From Streptomyces sp. NBC_01689 (GTDB lineage: Bacteria > Actinomycetota > Actinomycetes > Streptomycetales > Streptomycetaceae), in NCBI RefSeq assembly GCF_036250675.1, contig NZ_CP109592.1:682001-746000 (forward strand): 64,000 nucleotides of DNA. Direction: 5' to 3'. The notes under the pieces are model-generated. The model saw only the letters and a list, made by a program, of their open reading frames with translations. It was not told where the DNA came from and made no database searches. Below are positions 9,104 through 17,028 of this stretch, in pieces. The translations under genes were made by a program, and so were the position numbers. Every line of letters starts with the position of its first letter. Within the stretch, counting starts at the first letter, position 1.

Positions 9104-9315
9104 ACGGAAAGGCTGCGCCCGCCACCACGGCGAAATCCACGACCGGCTTCCTCCCTGCTGGGAACCTCTGCCTTCCAGCACCCCGATGCCGGGTCCGGGC
9201 CCCGGCGGCAGCGCTCTCGGAGGCGTTCGTCCTCTCGCAGGCCGGGGGTCCGGAGGCGCGGAGGTCGTGGTGTCGCCGGGCACGGTGGACCGACGAACGG
9301 ACGGCGGCACCCGGA

Positions 9316-9335
9316 CTAGACGATCGGTCGTATAC
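9316..9335. promoter_or_regulatory. TetR-type operator B in the tetR/MFS divergent promoter region
   Basis: The halves are CTAGACGATC and GGTCGTATAC. The right half overlaps the tetR -10 box TATACT (9331-9336). With the tetR ATG at 9343 this leaves almost no leader, so the site would autoregulate tetR and could also repress the MFS gene on the other strand. Confidence 0.75.
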
Positions 9336-9342
9336 TTCCGCC

Positions 9343-9960
9343 ATGGGACGGACGAGCGATGCCGAGAGCAAGATCCTTACCGCTGCTCATTCCCTCTTCG
9401 AGCAGCGGGGGTACTCGGCCCTGGGCGTCGCCGAGATCTGCAAGGCGGCGGGCGTCCCCAGGGGGAGTTTCTACTACTTCTTCGACTCCAAGGAATCCCT
9501 CGCGCTCGCCGTGATCGACCAGCACTGGGCGACCGAGCGGAGCGAGTGGGCACGGATCCTGGGCGGCGACGCCGATCCCCTGCGGCGGCTGCGGCACCTG
9601 TGCGAGGCGACGGAAGCGGAGCAGCGGGCCGGTCAGGACCACTGCGGAACGGTCCTGGGGTGCATGTTCGGCAACCTCTCCCTGGAGATGAGCAATCAGG
9701 CCGCCGCCCTCCGCGAGCGACTGCAGGAGATCTTCGAGGCCCAGGTGGACATGGTCGAGGCAGTCGTCACCGAGGCGCACGACCGTGGTGACGCGACGAC
9801 GCCCGACGCTCGCGACACGGCCCGCTCGATGGTGGCGCAGATGGAGGGTCTGGTGCTCTTCGCCAAGCTGTACAACGATCCCTCCCGGCTGAGCACACTC
9901 TGGCCGAGTTGCCGGGCACTGCTGGCCGACCCCGCCTTCCAGGAGTCCCTGGCCGCCTGA
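9343..9960 (+). CDS. TetR family repressor, NemR/LmrA-YxaF-like, proposed regulator of the thiol/quinone regulon
   Basis: This 205-residue regulator has an N-terminal TetR DNA-binding domain; the recognition region LGVAEICKAAGVPRG is at 27-41, followed by SFYYFF. The C-terminal domain has DHCGTVLGCMFGNLSLE (99-115), the pattern seen in NemR/LmrA-type repressors. Cys101 and Cys107 lie near the position of the reactive cysteine of Escherichia coli NemR, which senses electrophiles and quinones. Its own promoter carries operator B, and related sites precede three other units in this window. The mRNA looks leaderless, with TATACT ending seven bases before the ATG. Sensing chemistry is inferred, not shown. 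Confidence 0.88.
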   Translation: MGRTSDAESKILTAAHSLFEQRGYSALGVAEICKAAGVPRGSFYYFFDSKESLALAVIDQHWATERSEWARILGGDADPLRRLRHLCEATEAEQRAGQDHCGTVLGCMFGNLSLEMSNQAAALRERLQEIFEAQVDMVEAVVTEAHDRGDATTPDARDTARSMVAQMEGLVLFAKLYNDPSRLSTLWPSCRALLADPAFQESLAA

Positions 9961-10062
9961 CGCGGAGGGCACGGCGGCCGAGTGCCCGCGCGCCGCTCCG
10001 GCGACGACCCGCCCGGGACCTTACGGCGCCGGTACGGGACGCCCCGCCACGCGGCCGATCGT

Positions 10063-10908
10063 TCAGCCGGAGCGTTCGCTCAGCCGGTGGGTGTGGGCCG
10101 GGTACACGCCGAGGACGCGCACCTCGGACGAGAAGAAACGCAGTTCCTGGAGGGCGAGTTCGACGCGGGGCTCGTCCGGGTGCCCCTCGATCTCAGCGTA
10201 GAAGCCGCTCGCGTTCAGTCCGGCGCCCATCTGGTAGCTCTCGATCTTGGTGAGGTTGACGGCGCTGCTCGCGAAGCCGCCGAGCGCCTTGTACAGGGCG
10301 CTCGGGATGTTCCGTACGCAGAAGAACAGGCTGGTCATCGTCGGCCCGCCCGCGTGCGGCGGCGTCGTGCTCTCGCGCGAGAGCACGACGAACCGCGTGG
10401 TGTTGTCGGGATCGTCCTCGACCTCGGCCCGGAGCACGTCCAGGCCGAACAGGCCGGCGGCGGCCGGCGGGGCCAGAGCGGCGTGCCGCGGGTCGCCCAG
10501 TTCCGCCACCTCGCGAGCGGCTCCCGCCGTGTCGTCGCTGACCAGGGTGCGCCAGCCGCCCTCCCGCAGCAGCTTCCGGCACTGGCCCAGGGCGTGCACG
10601 TGGCTGCGTACGCACTCCACCTGGTCGAGCGTCGCACCGGGCACGGCCATCAGGTCGAAGCGGATGGGCAGGAAGTACTCGGCGACGATGAACAGGCCCG
10701 ACTCCGGCAGCAGATGGTGCACATCGGCCACGCGTCCGGCCGCGGAGTTGTCCACCGGGATCACCGCGACGTCGGCGGCCCCCAGCGTGACGGCGTCGAG
10801 AGCCTGTTCGAAGCTCGTGAAGGGCAGCTCTTCGCCCGCCGGATACAGCGTCCGGGAGACGGTCGAGGAGTTCGAGCCGGGTTCGCCCTGATAAGCGACG
10901 GTCGTCAC
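10063..10908 (-). CDS. pheA: prephenate dehydratase
   Basis: This 281-residue enzyme converts prephenate to phenylpyruvate in phenylalanine synthesis. The catalytic domain begins VAYQGEPGSNS and contains the TRF motif at 171-173. A C-terminal ACT regulatory domain follows from about 195 with LTKIESYQ. The GTG at 10908 gives the normal family N-terminus; sequence upstream in the frame is not homologous. The ESYQ form of the phenylalanine-binding motif is more usual in proteobacterial enzymes than the ESRP of most actinobacterial PheA proteins, so this may be an additional, acquired copy. It is convergent with the tetR gene. Confidence 0.92.
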   Translation of the reverse strand: MTTVAYQGEPGSNSSTVSRTLYPAGEELPFTSFEQALDAVTLGAADVAVIPVDNSAAGRVADVHHLLPESGLFIVAEYFLPIRFDLMAVPGATLDQVECVRSHVHALGQCRKLLREGGWRTLVSDDTAGAAREVAELGDPRHAALAPPAAAGLFGLDVLRAEVEDDPDNTTRFVVLSRESTTPPHAGGPTMTSLFFCVRNIPSALYKALGGFASSAVNLTKIESYQMGAGLNASGFYAEIEGHPDEPRVELALQELRFFSSEVRVLGVYPAHTHRLSERSG

Positions 10909-11466
10909 CGTTGTGAGCCTTTCACGTAAGGGCCTCGCTGGAGTACGGCGGGGTTCCACCGGCGAAGCGCATGCAGTGAAGTATGGCTCCGACTGCCGCG
11001 ACCGAGCACATCGTTCCCGGTCCCATGGCCGCGTCACGGTCGCGGGACCGGTGTTCCCCGCACCGGGCAGCACTCACGGCCGCGTCCGCTCCACAACGGC
11101 GAGGACGGCCCGGCCCTCGCCTCCGAGGCCCACCCTCCTCCGCCACAGGCCGGGCGCGCCCTCTGCCGCGGGCCGGATCGACCCATTCGTGGCACGCGCC
11201 CGCCCGCTCAGGCCCTCCCGCCGTCGGCCGACACACCCGTCCACAGGCGGGCGGACCGGCGAGCGCGGACGGCGAGCCGACCGCCACCACCCCCTCCCGG
11301 GCATGACGACGCCCGGCGGAGCGGCCCCTGGCTCGTCACCTGTTTGACTGGTGACGCAAGCTGTGGAACAGTCTCGCTCACCGGCTTCCCGGTCGCACGA
11401 GATACGTTTCTCGTAGCCGTGTCCGACCGACACATGTCTTCACACCCGCACGACGGAGGGGTTCTC
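10909..11466. other. intergenic region with promoter elements for the Tat hydrolase
   Basis: No gene is supported. A TTGACT box lies at 11344-11349 on the plus strand. A palindrome ACGAGA-N6-TCTCGT lies at 11397-11414, about 53 bases before the hydrolase start, and could be an operator. Confidence 0.4.
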
Positions 11467-12567
11467 ATGATCGACAGGCGTACCTTCAACAAGGCCGTCG
11501 GCATCGGCACGGGCGCGGCGGCGGTCGCGGCGGTCGGCTTGCAGAACAGCGCGACGGCGATGTCCGCACCTGGCGCCAGGGCCGGTACGTCCGCACCGAC
11601 GGTGCCCGCGGTGGTTCCGGGTACGCACACGTCCTTCGCCCGGCTCAAGCAGGTCCGCGCCGGCGTCCTGGACATCGGTTACGCGGAGGACGGCCCCGCA
11701 CACGGACCCGTCGTCATCTGCCTGCACGGCTGGCCCTACGACATCCACAGCTACGCCGATGTCGCCCCCCTCCTCGCCGCCCAGGGCTACCGCGTGATCG
11801 TCCCCTACCTCCGCGGACACGGCACGACCACGTTCCTGTCCTCCAGGACCGAGCGCAACGCCCAGCAGTCCGCCGTCGCCCTCGACATCATCGCCCTCAT
11901 GGACGCCCTCAAAATCGACAAGGCGCTCCTCGCCGGCTTCGACTGGGGCTCCCGCACCGCCGACATCATCGCCGCCCTCTGGCCCCACCGCGTCACCGGC
12001 CTCGTCTCCGTCAGCGGCTACCTCATCACCAACGTCGAGGCCCAGAAGAAGCCCTTGGCGCCCGCGGCCGAGCACACCTGGTGGTACCAGTACTACTTCG
12101 CCACCGAACGCGGCCGCCTCGCCATGCAGGACAAGACCGACCGTCACGACCTCTGCCGCCTCGTCTGGGACACCGTCTCCCCCACCTGGCACTTCGACGA
12201 CGCCACCTTCGAACGCACCGCCACCGCCTTCGACAACCCCGACTACCCCGCCATCGTCATCCACAACTACCGCTGGCGCCTGGGCCTCGCGGACGGCGAA
12301 CGCCGCTACGACCGCTACGAGAAACAACTCGCCACCCGCCCCCTCATCACCGTCCCCACCATCACCCTCGACCCCGGACGCGACCCCTTCACCGCACCCG
12401 GCGACGGCAGCACCTACCGCGACCGCTTCACCGGCCCCTACAGCCACCGCACCCTCACCGACATCGGCCACAACCTCCCCCAGGAAGCGCCGACCGCCTT
12501 CGCCCAGGCCGTCGTCGACGTCGACCACTTCGAGAGCCCGCCCAAGTCACGGGGGTCTCGTCCCTGA
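11467..12567 (+). CDS. Tat-exported alpha/beta hydrolase, epoxide-hydrolase/haloalkane-dehalogenase type
   Basis: This 366-residue protein starts MIDRRTFNKAVG, a twin-arginine signal (Arg4-Arg5) followed by a hydrophobic Ala/Gly stretch, so it should be exported folded. The oxyanion motif HGWP is at 87-90. The nucleophile elbow GFDWGSR has Asp159 instead of Ser, as in epoxide hydrolases and dehalogenases. A catalytic His is likely in DIGHNLPQEAP near the C-terminus. The substrate is unknown. The ATG at 11467 has GGAGGGG upstream. The gene ends in a hairpin that overlaps its stop codon. Confidence 0.88.
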   Translation: MIDRRTFNKAVGIGTGAAAVAAVGLQNSATAMSAPGARAGTSAPTVPAVVPGTHTSFARLKQVRAGVLDIGYAEDGPAHGPVVICLHGWPYDIHSYADVAPLLAAQGYRVIVPYLRGHGTTTFLSSRTERNAQQSAVALDIIALMDALKIDKALLAGFDWGSRTADIIAALWPHRVTGLVSVSGYLITNVEAQKKPLAPAAEHTWWYQYYFATERGRLAMQDKTDRHDLCRLVWDTVSPTWHFDDATFERTATAFDNPDYPAIVIHNYRWRLGLADGERRYDRYEKQLATRPLITVPTITLDPGRDPFTAPGDGSTYRDRFTGPYSHRTLTDIGHNLPQEAPTAFAQAVVDVDHFESPPKSRGSRP

Positions 12568-12584
12568 GGCCGCGAGACCCCCGT
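12549..12584 (+). terminator. terminator overlapping the hydrolase stop
   Basis: ACGGGGGTCTCG pairs perfectly with CGAGACCCCCGT across a 12-base loop that contains the TGA. Confidence 0.75.
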
Positions 12585-12754
12585 CGTCGTCCTCCTTCCC
12601 GGGAGAGGGTGTCATCTGCCGCCCTGTAGACGGTCACTTACGGGAGCACGGCCCCAACCTCGCCCGGGGAACCGATACTTCTCCATGTCCCTGGCGAGCG
12701 AGGGGAACCGGGGGCACCGCCGCGCCGCCTTCGCGAGATCGGCAGGCGGGTCGT

Positions 12755-13048
12755 TCAGCCGGTCCGCCCCGGATCGTTGGGGTGCGACTGCAGAGGGGTG
12801 ACCACCGCGGTCATCCAGGGCCACAGGGGAAGGCTCCCGAGGACCTCCTCACGCAGCTCCGTCTCGTCCTCGGCCCGCCAGATCCCGATGCTGCGAAGCT
12901 CGCCCACCGGACGCCAGAGCCGGAACAGCCGTCCTTGGGCGGCGAGTTCCCGAGCCCGTGCGGATTCCGCGGCACGGCGTCCGTCGACCTCCGTCTGTTC
13001 GGTGCCCTCGGGCACCGTCGTGGTGAGCTCGACCAGGTATTCCTTCAT
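12755..13048 (-). CDS. muconolactone delta-isomerase-like protein
   Basis: This is a 97-residue single-domain protein of the MIase (dimeric alpha-beta barrel) family, starting MKEYLVELTTTVPEGT. The family isomerises muconolactone, but many members outside catechol pathways have unknown roles, and no other catechol gene is here. It follows the wrbA-like gene on the same strand after 186 bases. GAGGAAGAG precedes the ATG. A very strong hairpin at 13067-13108 sits 18 bases before the start, so the gene is either uncoupled from wrbA or controlled by that structure. Confidence 0.8.
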   Translation of the reverse strand: MKEYLVELTTTVPEGTEQTEVDGRRAAESARARELAAQGRLFRLWRPVGELRSIGIWRAEDETELREEVLGSLPLWPWMTAVVTPLQSHPNDPGRTG

Positions 13049-13066
13049 GATCTCTTCCTCTCCGGC

Positions 13067-13108
13067 CTGCCCGGTGGACGACGGCCTCGGCCGTCGTCCA
13101 CCGGGCAG
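13067..13108 (-). terminator. 20-bp perfect hairpin between wrbA-like and MIase-like genes
   Basis: CTGCCCGGTGGACGACGGCC pairs completely with its complement across a two-base loop. It would terminate the wrbA transcript, but it ends only 18 bases before the next start codon. Confidence 0.75.
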
Positions 13109-13234
13109 CACCCGTATCGGTCCGACACCGCCAAAACCCGCGCTCTCACGGCTGGGTGTTCATGTCGGGCGCTGCGCGCCCTCACCCCGCCGCGGGCCGG
13201 ACGGGACCCGGCCGGCGATCGGCGCCGCGAACCG

Positions 13235-13849
13235 TCAGGCGGCGGCCTTGAGCGCACCGGCGATCCTGACGGCCCGCTCGACCTGGATCCGGGCGGCGGT
13301 ACGCGTGATGTCGTCGACGGGGTTGGCACCCTGGCCGTCCACGTGCGAGGTGCCGTAGGGGTTGCCGTCCACGAACTTGTTCGGGTCGGTGAAACCGGGA
13401 GTGATGGTGATTCCGCCGAAGTGGTGGACCGAGGCGTACAGGGCGAGGAGGGTCGCCTCCTGACCGGCGTGCGCCGTGGCGGTGGAGACGAAGCCGCTGT
13501 AGACCTTGTCCACGAGCTTGCCCTCGGCCCACAGGCCGCCCAGGGTGTCGATGAACTGCTTGAGCTGCGCGGAGACGTTGCCGAAGCGGGTCGGCGTGCC
13601 GAAGAGCACGGCGTCGGCCCACTCCACGTCGGCGGGGGTGGCCTCGGGGATGCCCGCGGTCGCGGCGTGGTTGGCGGCCCACGCGGGGTTGGAGTCGATG
13701 GCCGACTGCGGAGCCAGCTCGGCGACCCTGAGGAGGCGGACTTCGGCGCCGGCCTTCAGCCCCGCGTCGTGAAGCTCCTTGGCGATCTCTGCGATCGTGC
13801 CGGTGGACGAGTAGTAGATGACGGCGAGCTTGACGGGAGTCGTGGTCAT
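13235..13849 (-). CDS. wrbA: NAD(P)H:quinone oxidoreductase, WrbA type (flavodoxin-like)
   Basis: This 204-residue FMN protein belongs to the WrbA family, which reduces quinones by two electrons and so avoids semiquinone radicals. The phosphate-binding loop YYSSTGTIAEIA is at 12-23, and the GTPTRFGNV segment (about 84-92) and a C-terminal family-typical DDI-containing helix are present. Two operators of the proposed TetR regulon (C1 and C2) lie in its promoter, with C2 exactly between the -35 and -10 boxes. This makes it the most clearly controlled target in the set. Confidence 0.9.
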   Translation of the reverse strand: MTTTPVKLAVIYYSSTGTIAEIAKELHDAGLKAGAEVRLLRVAELAPQSAIDSNPAWAANHAATAGIPEATPADVEWADAVLFGTPTRFGNVSAQLKQFIDTLGGLWAEGKLVDKVYSGFVSTATAHAGQEATLLALYASVHHFGGITITPGFTDPNKFVDGNPYGTSHVDGQGANPVDDITRTAARIQVERAVRIAGALKAAA

Positions 13850-13881
13850 GGAAGTGCTCCGTTCAATGGGGGTTGCGATCG

Positions 13882-13901
13882 ATAACCGACCGGTCGTCTA
13901 T
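13882..13901 (-). promoter_or_regulatory. TetR-type operator C1 (wrbA promoter, at +1)
   Basis: The halves are ATAACCGACC and GGTCGTCTAT. It lies directly downstream of the predicted transcription start, 33 bases before the wrbA ATG. Confidence 0.8.
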
Positions 13902-13909
13902 CGATGTTC

Positions 13910-13938
13910 AAGCTAGACGACCGGTCTACTTCCGTCAA
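13910..13938 (-). promoter_or_regulatory. wrbA promoter with operator C2 inside
   Basis: On the minus strand TTGACG (13938-13933) and TAGCTT (13915-13910) are 17 bases apart. Operator C2 (13913-13932, halves CTAGACGACC and GGTCTACTTC) covers the spacer. Confidence 0.78.
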
Positions 13939-14300
13939 ACCCTCACTCCCGACAGGCAGTCGGAACGATGTCCTGTCGCACCGGACCGACCGGCCGGGCC
14001 CTGGAGACGTCGGAATACGTGTGAGCCTCCCGCCGGGACGGGTGAGAGCACGCGAGGACCCTCGGCGGTCGGTCGGCCCGGCTGCGTCCTGATCAGCGGG
14101 GACGCGCGGCCACCGCGCACCCCCCCATCACGTCACACGGGACCGCACCTCAGAAACCCCCTCCCCCCTGCCACCCCTCGCATCCACCCGGTACCCCTGT
14201 CATCAGCCGCATGACCGATCCGTCGTGACGCTGAACCACCCACCGGCGCACCGGCCTGGGTAGCATGCCCAGCGTCATTGATGAGAGGGAGTGAACGGTT

Positions 14301-14897
14301 GTGACCAGCCAGTCAGCCGCCACGCTCCGATCGCGGTACGTGGAGCAGGCCGCGTCGGACCTGGAGGAAAATCGCCGTCGGCAGAAGGAACTGAGCGAGA
14401 AAATCGCGATGTTGAAGCAGGAGGAGGCCCTGCTGATCGACATCATGACCCTCGCCGAGCGGTACCGGGGCTTGTCCGATCCGTCACACCTGCCCGAACA
14501 GGCACACGCCGAACCCGCGCTCGGCCCGGAGCGGGGGGGCACCTCGTCCTCGTCCGGAGTGTCACCCTCGCGGGTGACGTCGCCCACCTCCCGGTCCCCA
14601 CGTGCCGGAAGGCCGACAGCGGGCACGAAGGGAAGTTCGCGTGCGCCCCTGCTCGGAGAGGTCCTGATGGACCTGCTGCGGGCGGGCGACGAACCTCGCC
14701 TCGCCAAGGAGCTGCGGGACGAGCTCCTGGAGAAGCACCCGGACAGGACGCCGACGCCTCAGGTCGTCCGCAACACCCTGGAGTCCCTGGTCGCCAAGGG
14801 ACGTGTCCAGCGTCATCGCCAGCAGCGGTCGGTGATGTACACCGTGCGCCGGCCCGTCGTTCCGGACCCCTCCACAGCCGGGACGGACACCGACTGA
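14301..14897 (+). CDS. winged-helix-like regulatory protein with N-terminal coiled coil
   Basis: This 198-residue protein of unknown function starts with GTG. Residues about 10-55 are charged and heptad-like (LEENRRRQKELSEKIAML), predicting a coiled coil. A Ser/Pro-rich linker (about 75-115) follows. The C-terminal 80 residues (LLGEVLMDLL...VRNTLESLVAKGRVQRHRQQ) read as a winged helix with the wing at RSVMYTV. It is probably a dimeric DNA-binding protein. I do not recognise a named family, and its target is unknown. Confidence 0.75.
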   Translation: MTSQSAATLRSRYVEQAASDLEENRRRQKELSEKIAMLKQEEALLIDIMTLAERYRGLSDPSHLPEQAHAEPALGPERGGTSSSSGVSPSRVTSPTSRSPRAGRPTAGTKGSSRAPLLGEVLMDLLRAGDEPRLAKELRDELLEKHPDRTPTPQVVRNTLESLVAKGRVQRHRQQRSVMYTVRRPVVPDPSTAGTDTD

Positions 14898-14973
14898 CCT
14901 CCGTCGTCGCGACCCACCGGGGTGGCATCGGGGCCGGACCGGACCTGCGCGGACGGGCAGCCGGTGGTCCGGG

Positions 14974-15783
14974 TCACCGCGCAGGACCGCACACCTCCGG
15001 GTCGAGGACGAACTCACGGACCGCGTGCGCGAATCCTTCGGGCTCCTGGACGTGTCCCATGCATCCGTCGTGTTCGAGGACGGACAGCCGCGCTCCGGGG
15101 ATCACCTCGTGAAGTCCCCCTCCTCGCGCGGGCCCGCGAACAGGGTCGTCCCGGCCCGAGATCACCAGCGTCCGGACATCCACCCGCGCCAGGTCCGCCC
15201 GGTCCACCCCGGTGGTCCGGCACAGGTTCTCGTCCAGCCCCGAGATGTACGCGGCTCGGTGGTGGACGCCCGCCGTGGCCGACGACCACCCGCCGCCGTC
15301 GACGTCGCTGTCACCGGCCGGCGGGGCCGGCGCCCGGTCCGCCCGCCCGGAGGACGGCTCGGCGTCGTACAGAATCACCCCGGCCAGGCTCTCCGAGCGG
15401 TGCAGCGCGTGATGGGCCGCGACGAGGGCGCCGTGCGCGTGGCCGAGCAGGTACACGCGGGAGCACCGCAAACGGTTGATCAGCACCTGGAGAAAGTGGC
15501 TGTAGCGGTCCCGGGTGTACCCGTGCGGATGAGAGGGGAGGCACCCCGACTCCCCCGTTCCGATGGGTTCGACGTAGACCATGGTCAGGTGCGTCTCCAG
15601 GGCCGGCACGCGGAGGTAGTCCCAGAAGAGTCCCGGGCCCCCGGGGTGCGCCACACAGACCGGGCCGCTGCCGTGCACGTGGTACCGCTGGACGATCCCT
15701 CCGAGCCGGAAGGAGTGTGTGCCCGGCGAGAGCGGCTCGTCATCGGGTGGGCGGGCGACCGGGCAGACGGTCGGGGTGTCCAT
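14974..15783 (-). CDS. alpha/beta-hydrolase-fold protein lacking the nucleophile serine
   Basis: This 269-residue protein looks like a proline iminopeptidase-type hydrolase: HPGGPG at 46-51 forms the oxyanion loop, ISGRDDPV carries the acid and GCMGHVQEP the base histidine. The nucleophile elbow reads LLGHAHGAL, so the expected Ser is Ala116. I checked the codon (GCG) in the nucleotide sequence. Unless another residue substitutes, it is catalytically dead and may bind a ligand instead. GGAGGT precedes the ATG at 15783; upstream in-frame codons are not family-like. Confidence 0.82.
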   Translation of the reverse strand: MDTPTVCPVARPPDDEPLSPGTHSFRLGGIVQRYHVHGSGPVCVAHPGGPGLFWDYLRVPALETHLTMVYVEPIGTGESGCLPSHPHGYTRDRYSHFLQVLINRLRCSRVYLLGHAHGALVAAHHALHRSESLAGVILYDAEPSSGRADRAPAPPAGDSDVDGGGWSSATAGVHHRAAYISGLDENLCRTTGVDRADLARVDVRTLVISGRDDPVRGPARGGGLHEVIPGARLSVLEHDGCMGHVQEPEGFAHAVREFVLDPEVCGPAR

Positions 15784-16064
15784 GGGACCTCCGTGGCGTG
15801 TGGTCCTGCTTCCGACATCAACACGGAGTTGCGGGGGCCCCAAGGTTCTGCGCCGGCCTGTGACATGCGTCATGGACCGCCGGAGGCAGTGCGGAACCCG
15901 ACCGGGCGGAGCCTGTCCGTTCGTTCCGGGCGAGCTTCTCCTGACGCTGTTCCACCCGCCGCGCCGAGAACGGCCCGGCTCATATGACTGCCCTTGCCTC
16001 CGGCGCGAGACTCCCCCTCACACGTGTGAGGCCTGCCCCCAGAGTGTTTCCCGGGGTGCGGTCG

Positions 16065-16709
16065 TCATGCCGCCGGGCGGTCCGCCCAGGCCTGCTCGAG
16101 TGCCCGGGTGAACGTCTCGGCGGACTGGCCACCGCTCACTCCGTAGCGCCTGTCCAGCACGAAGAAGGGCACGCCGCCGGCACCCAGTTCGGCCGCCAGT
16201 CGCTCGTCGGCCCGCACCTCCTCGGCGAACGCCCGCGGGTCGTCGAGCACTTCGCGTGCCTCCGCCTCGTCCAGCCCGGCCTCGACGGCGATGGCCAGCT
16301 GGGTCTCCCGGTCGTAGACCGAGCGCTCGTCCGCGAAGTTCACCCGGAAGGCGAGGTCCATCAACTCGGCCTGTCGGCCACGCGCCTTGGCGAACTGGAG
16401 CAGCCGATGCACGTCGAAGGTGTTCCCGAAGACGCGTCCTCCGATGCGGAAGTCCAGCCCCACCGACCTCGCCATGGCCGCGGCCTGCTCCTCCCTCGCG
16501 ACCTGCTGGTCACGGGTGCGTCCGTACTGCGCGGCGACGGCATCGATGATCGGTACGGATCCCTGCTCCGCCTGCGGATTGAGTTCGTACGACCGGTGCA
16601 CCACCTCCACCTGGTCGCGATGCGCGAAGGCGGCCAGGCCACGGTCGAAGCCCGCCCTCCCCACGTAGCACCACGGGCAGGCGATGTCCGTCCATATTTC
16701 GACACGCAT
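16065..16709 (-). CDS. DsbA-family oxidoreductase, FrnE-like
   Basis: This 214-residue cytosolic thioredoxin-fold protein has the intact active site ACPWCYVG (Cys11/Cys14). The FrnE family (named from the frenolicin cluster) acts as disulfide isomerase or polyketide-associated oxidoreductase; members often respond to oxidative stress. The ATG at 16709 (MRVEIWTDIA) matches family N-termini. Operator D lies about 93 bases upstream in the promoter spacer, which links it to the TetR regulon with the CPWT protein and WrbA. Confidence 0.9.
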   Translation of the reverse strand: MRVEIWTDIACPWCYVGRAGFDRGLAAFAHRDQVEVVHRSYELNPQAEQGSVPIIDAVAAQYGRTRDQQVAREEQAAAMARSVGLDFRIGGRVFGNTFDVHRLLQFAKARGRQAELMDLAFRVNFADERSVYDRETQLAIAVEAGLDEAEAREVLDDPRAFAEEVRADERLAAELGAGGVPFFVLDRRYGVSGGQSAETFTRALEQAWADRPAA

Positions 16710-17028
16710 GTAGAGAATCTCCCTGTCGGGCTTGCTCGGGGGCCGGTCCATGAACACCTGCGACCACTGCGATCGGCACGGACCGGATGGGTCCCGTAAA
16801 TATAGACGACCGGACGTCTACTAGCGAGCGCCCGTGGATGTGATGTGTTTCCCGGCACGACCGGCCCGGTCGGTCACCTCCGGAACGCCGGGGGTCCCGG
16901 CGCTGTCCCGAGCTCCCGGCTCCCTCTGACCGCGGAGCGGCCGGGAGCGACGCCGTCGACACGTGTGACGGTACGACCGTCACCGGCCCAGGGCGTCCCA
17001 CGGTCGGCGCGGAGGCCGAGATCCGGCC
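16710..17028. other. intergenic region with operator D
   Basis: It contains the frnE-like promoter and operator. The remainder (16830-17028) has no supported gene and lies beyond the end of the lysR remnant. Confidence 0.45.
16799..16821 (-). promoter_or_regulatory. TetR-type operator D with -10 box (frnE-like gene)
   Basis: The halves are ATAGACGACC and GGACGTCTAC (16802-16821). The minus-strand -10 TATATT is at 16804-16799, so the operator fills the spacer. The -35 (TCGCTA) is weak. Confidence 0.75.

Noticed and set aside
6912..9371. Minus-strand frame of 819 codons across the MFS gene and the empty 7-kb region
   Set aside because: It runs in a different frame over the well-supported MFS transporter and has shadow-like composition.
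11440..12528. 362-codon minus-strand frame opposite the Tat hydrolase
   Set aside because: Antisense to a clear gene; Gly/Val/Asp-rich composition is typical of reverse-frame shadows.
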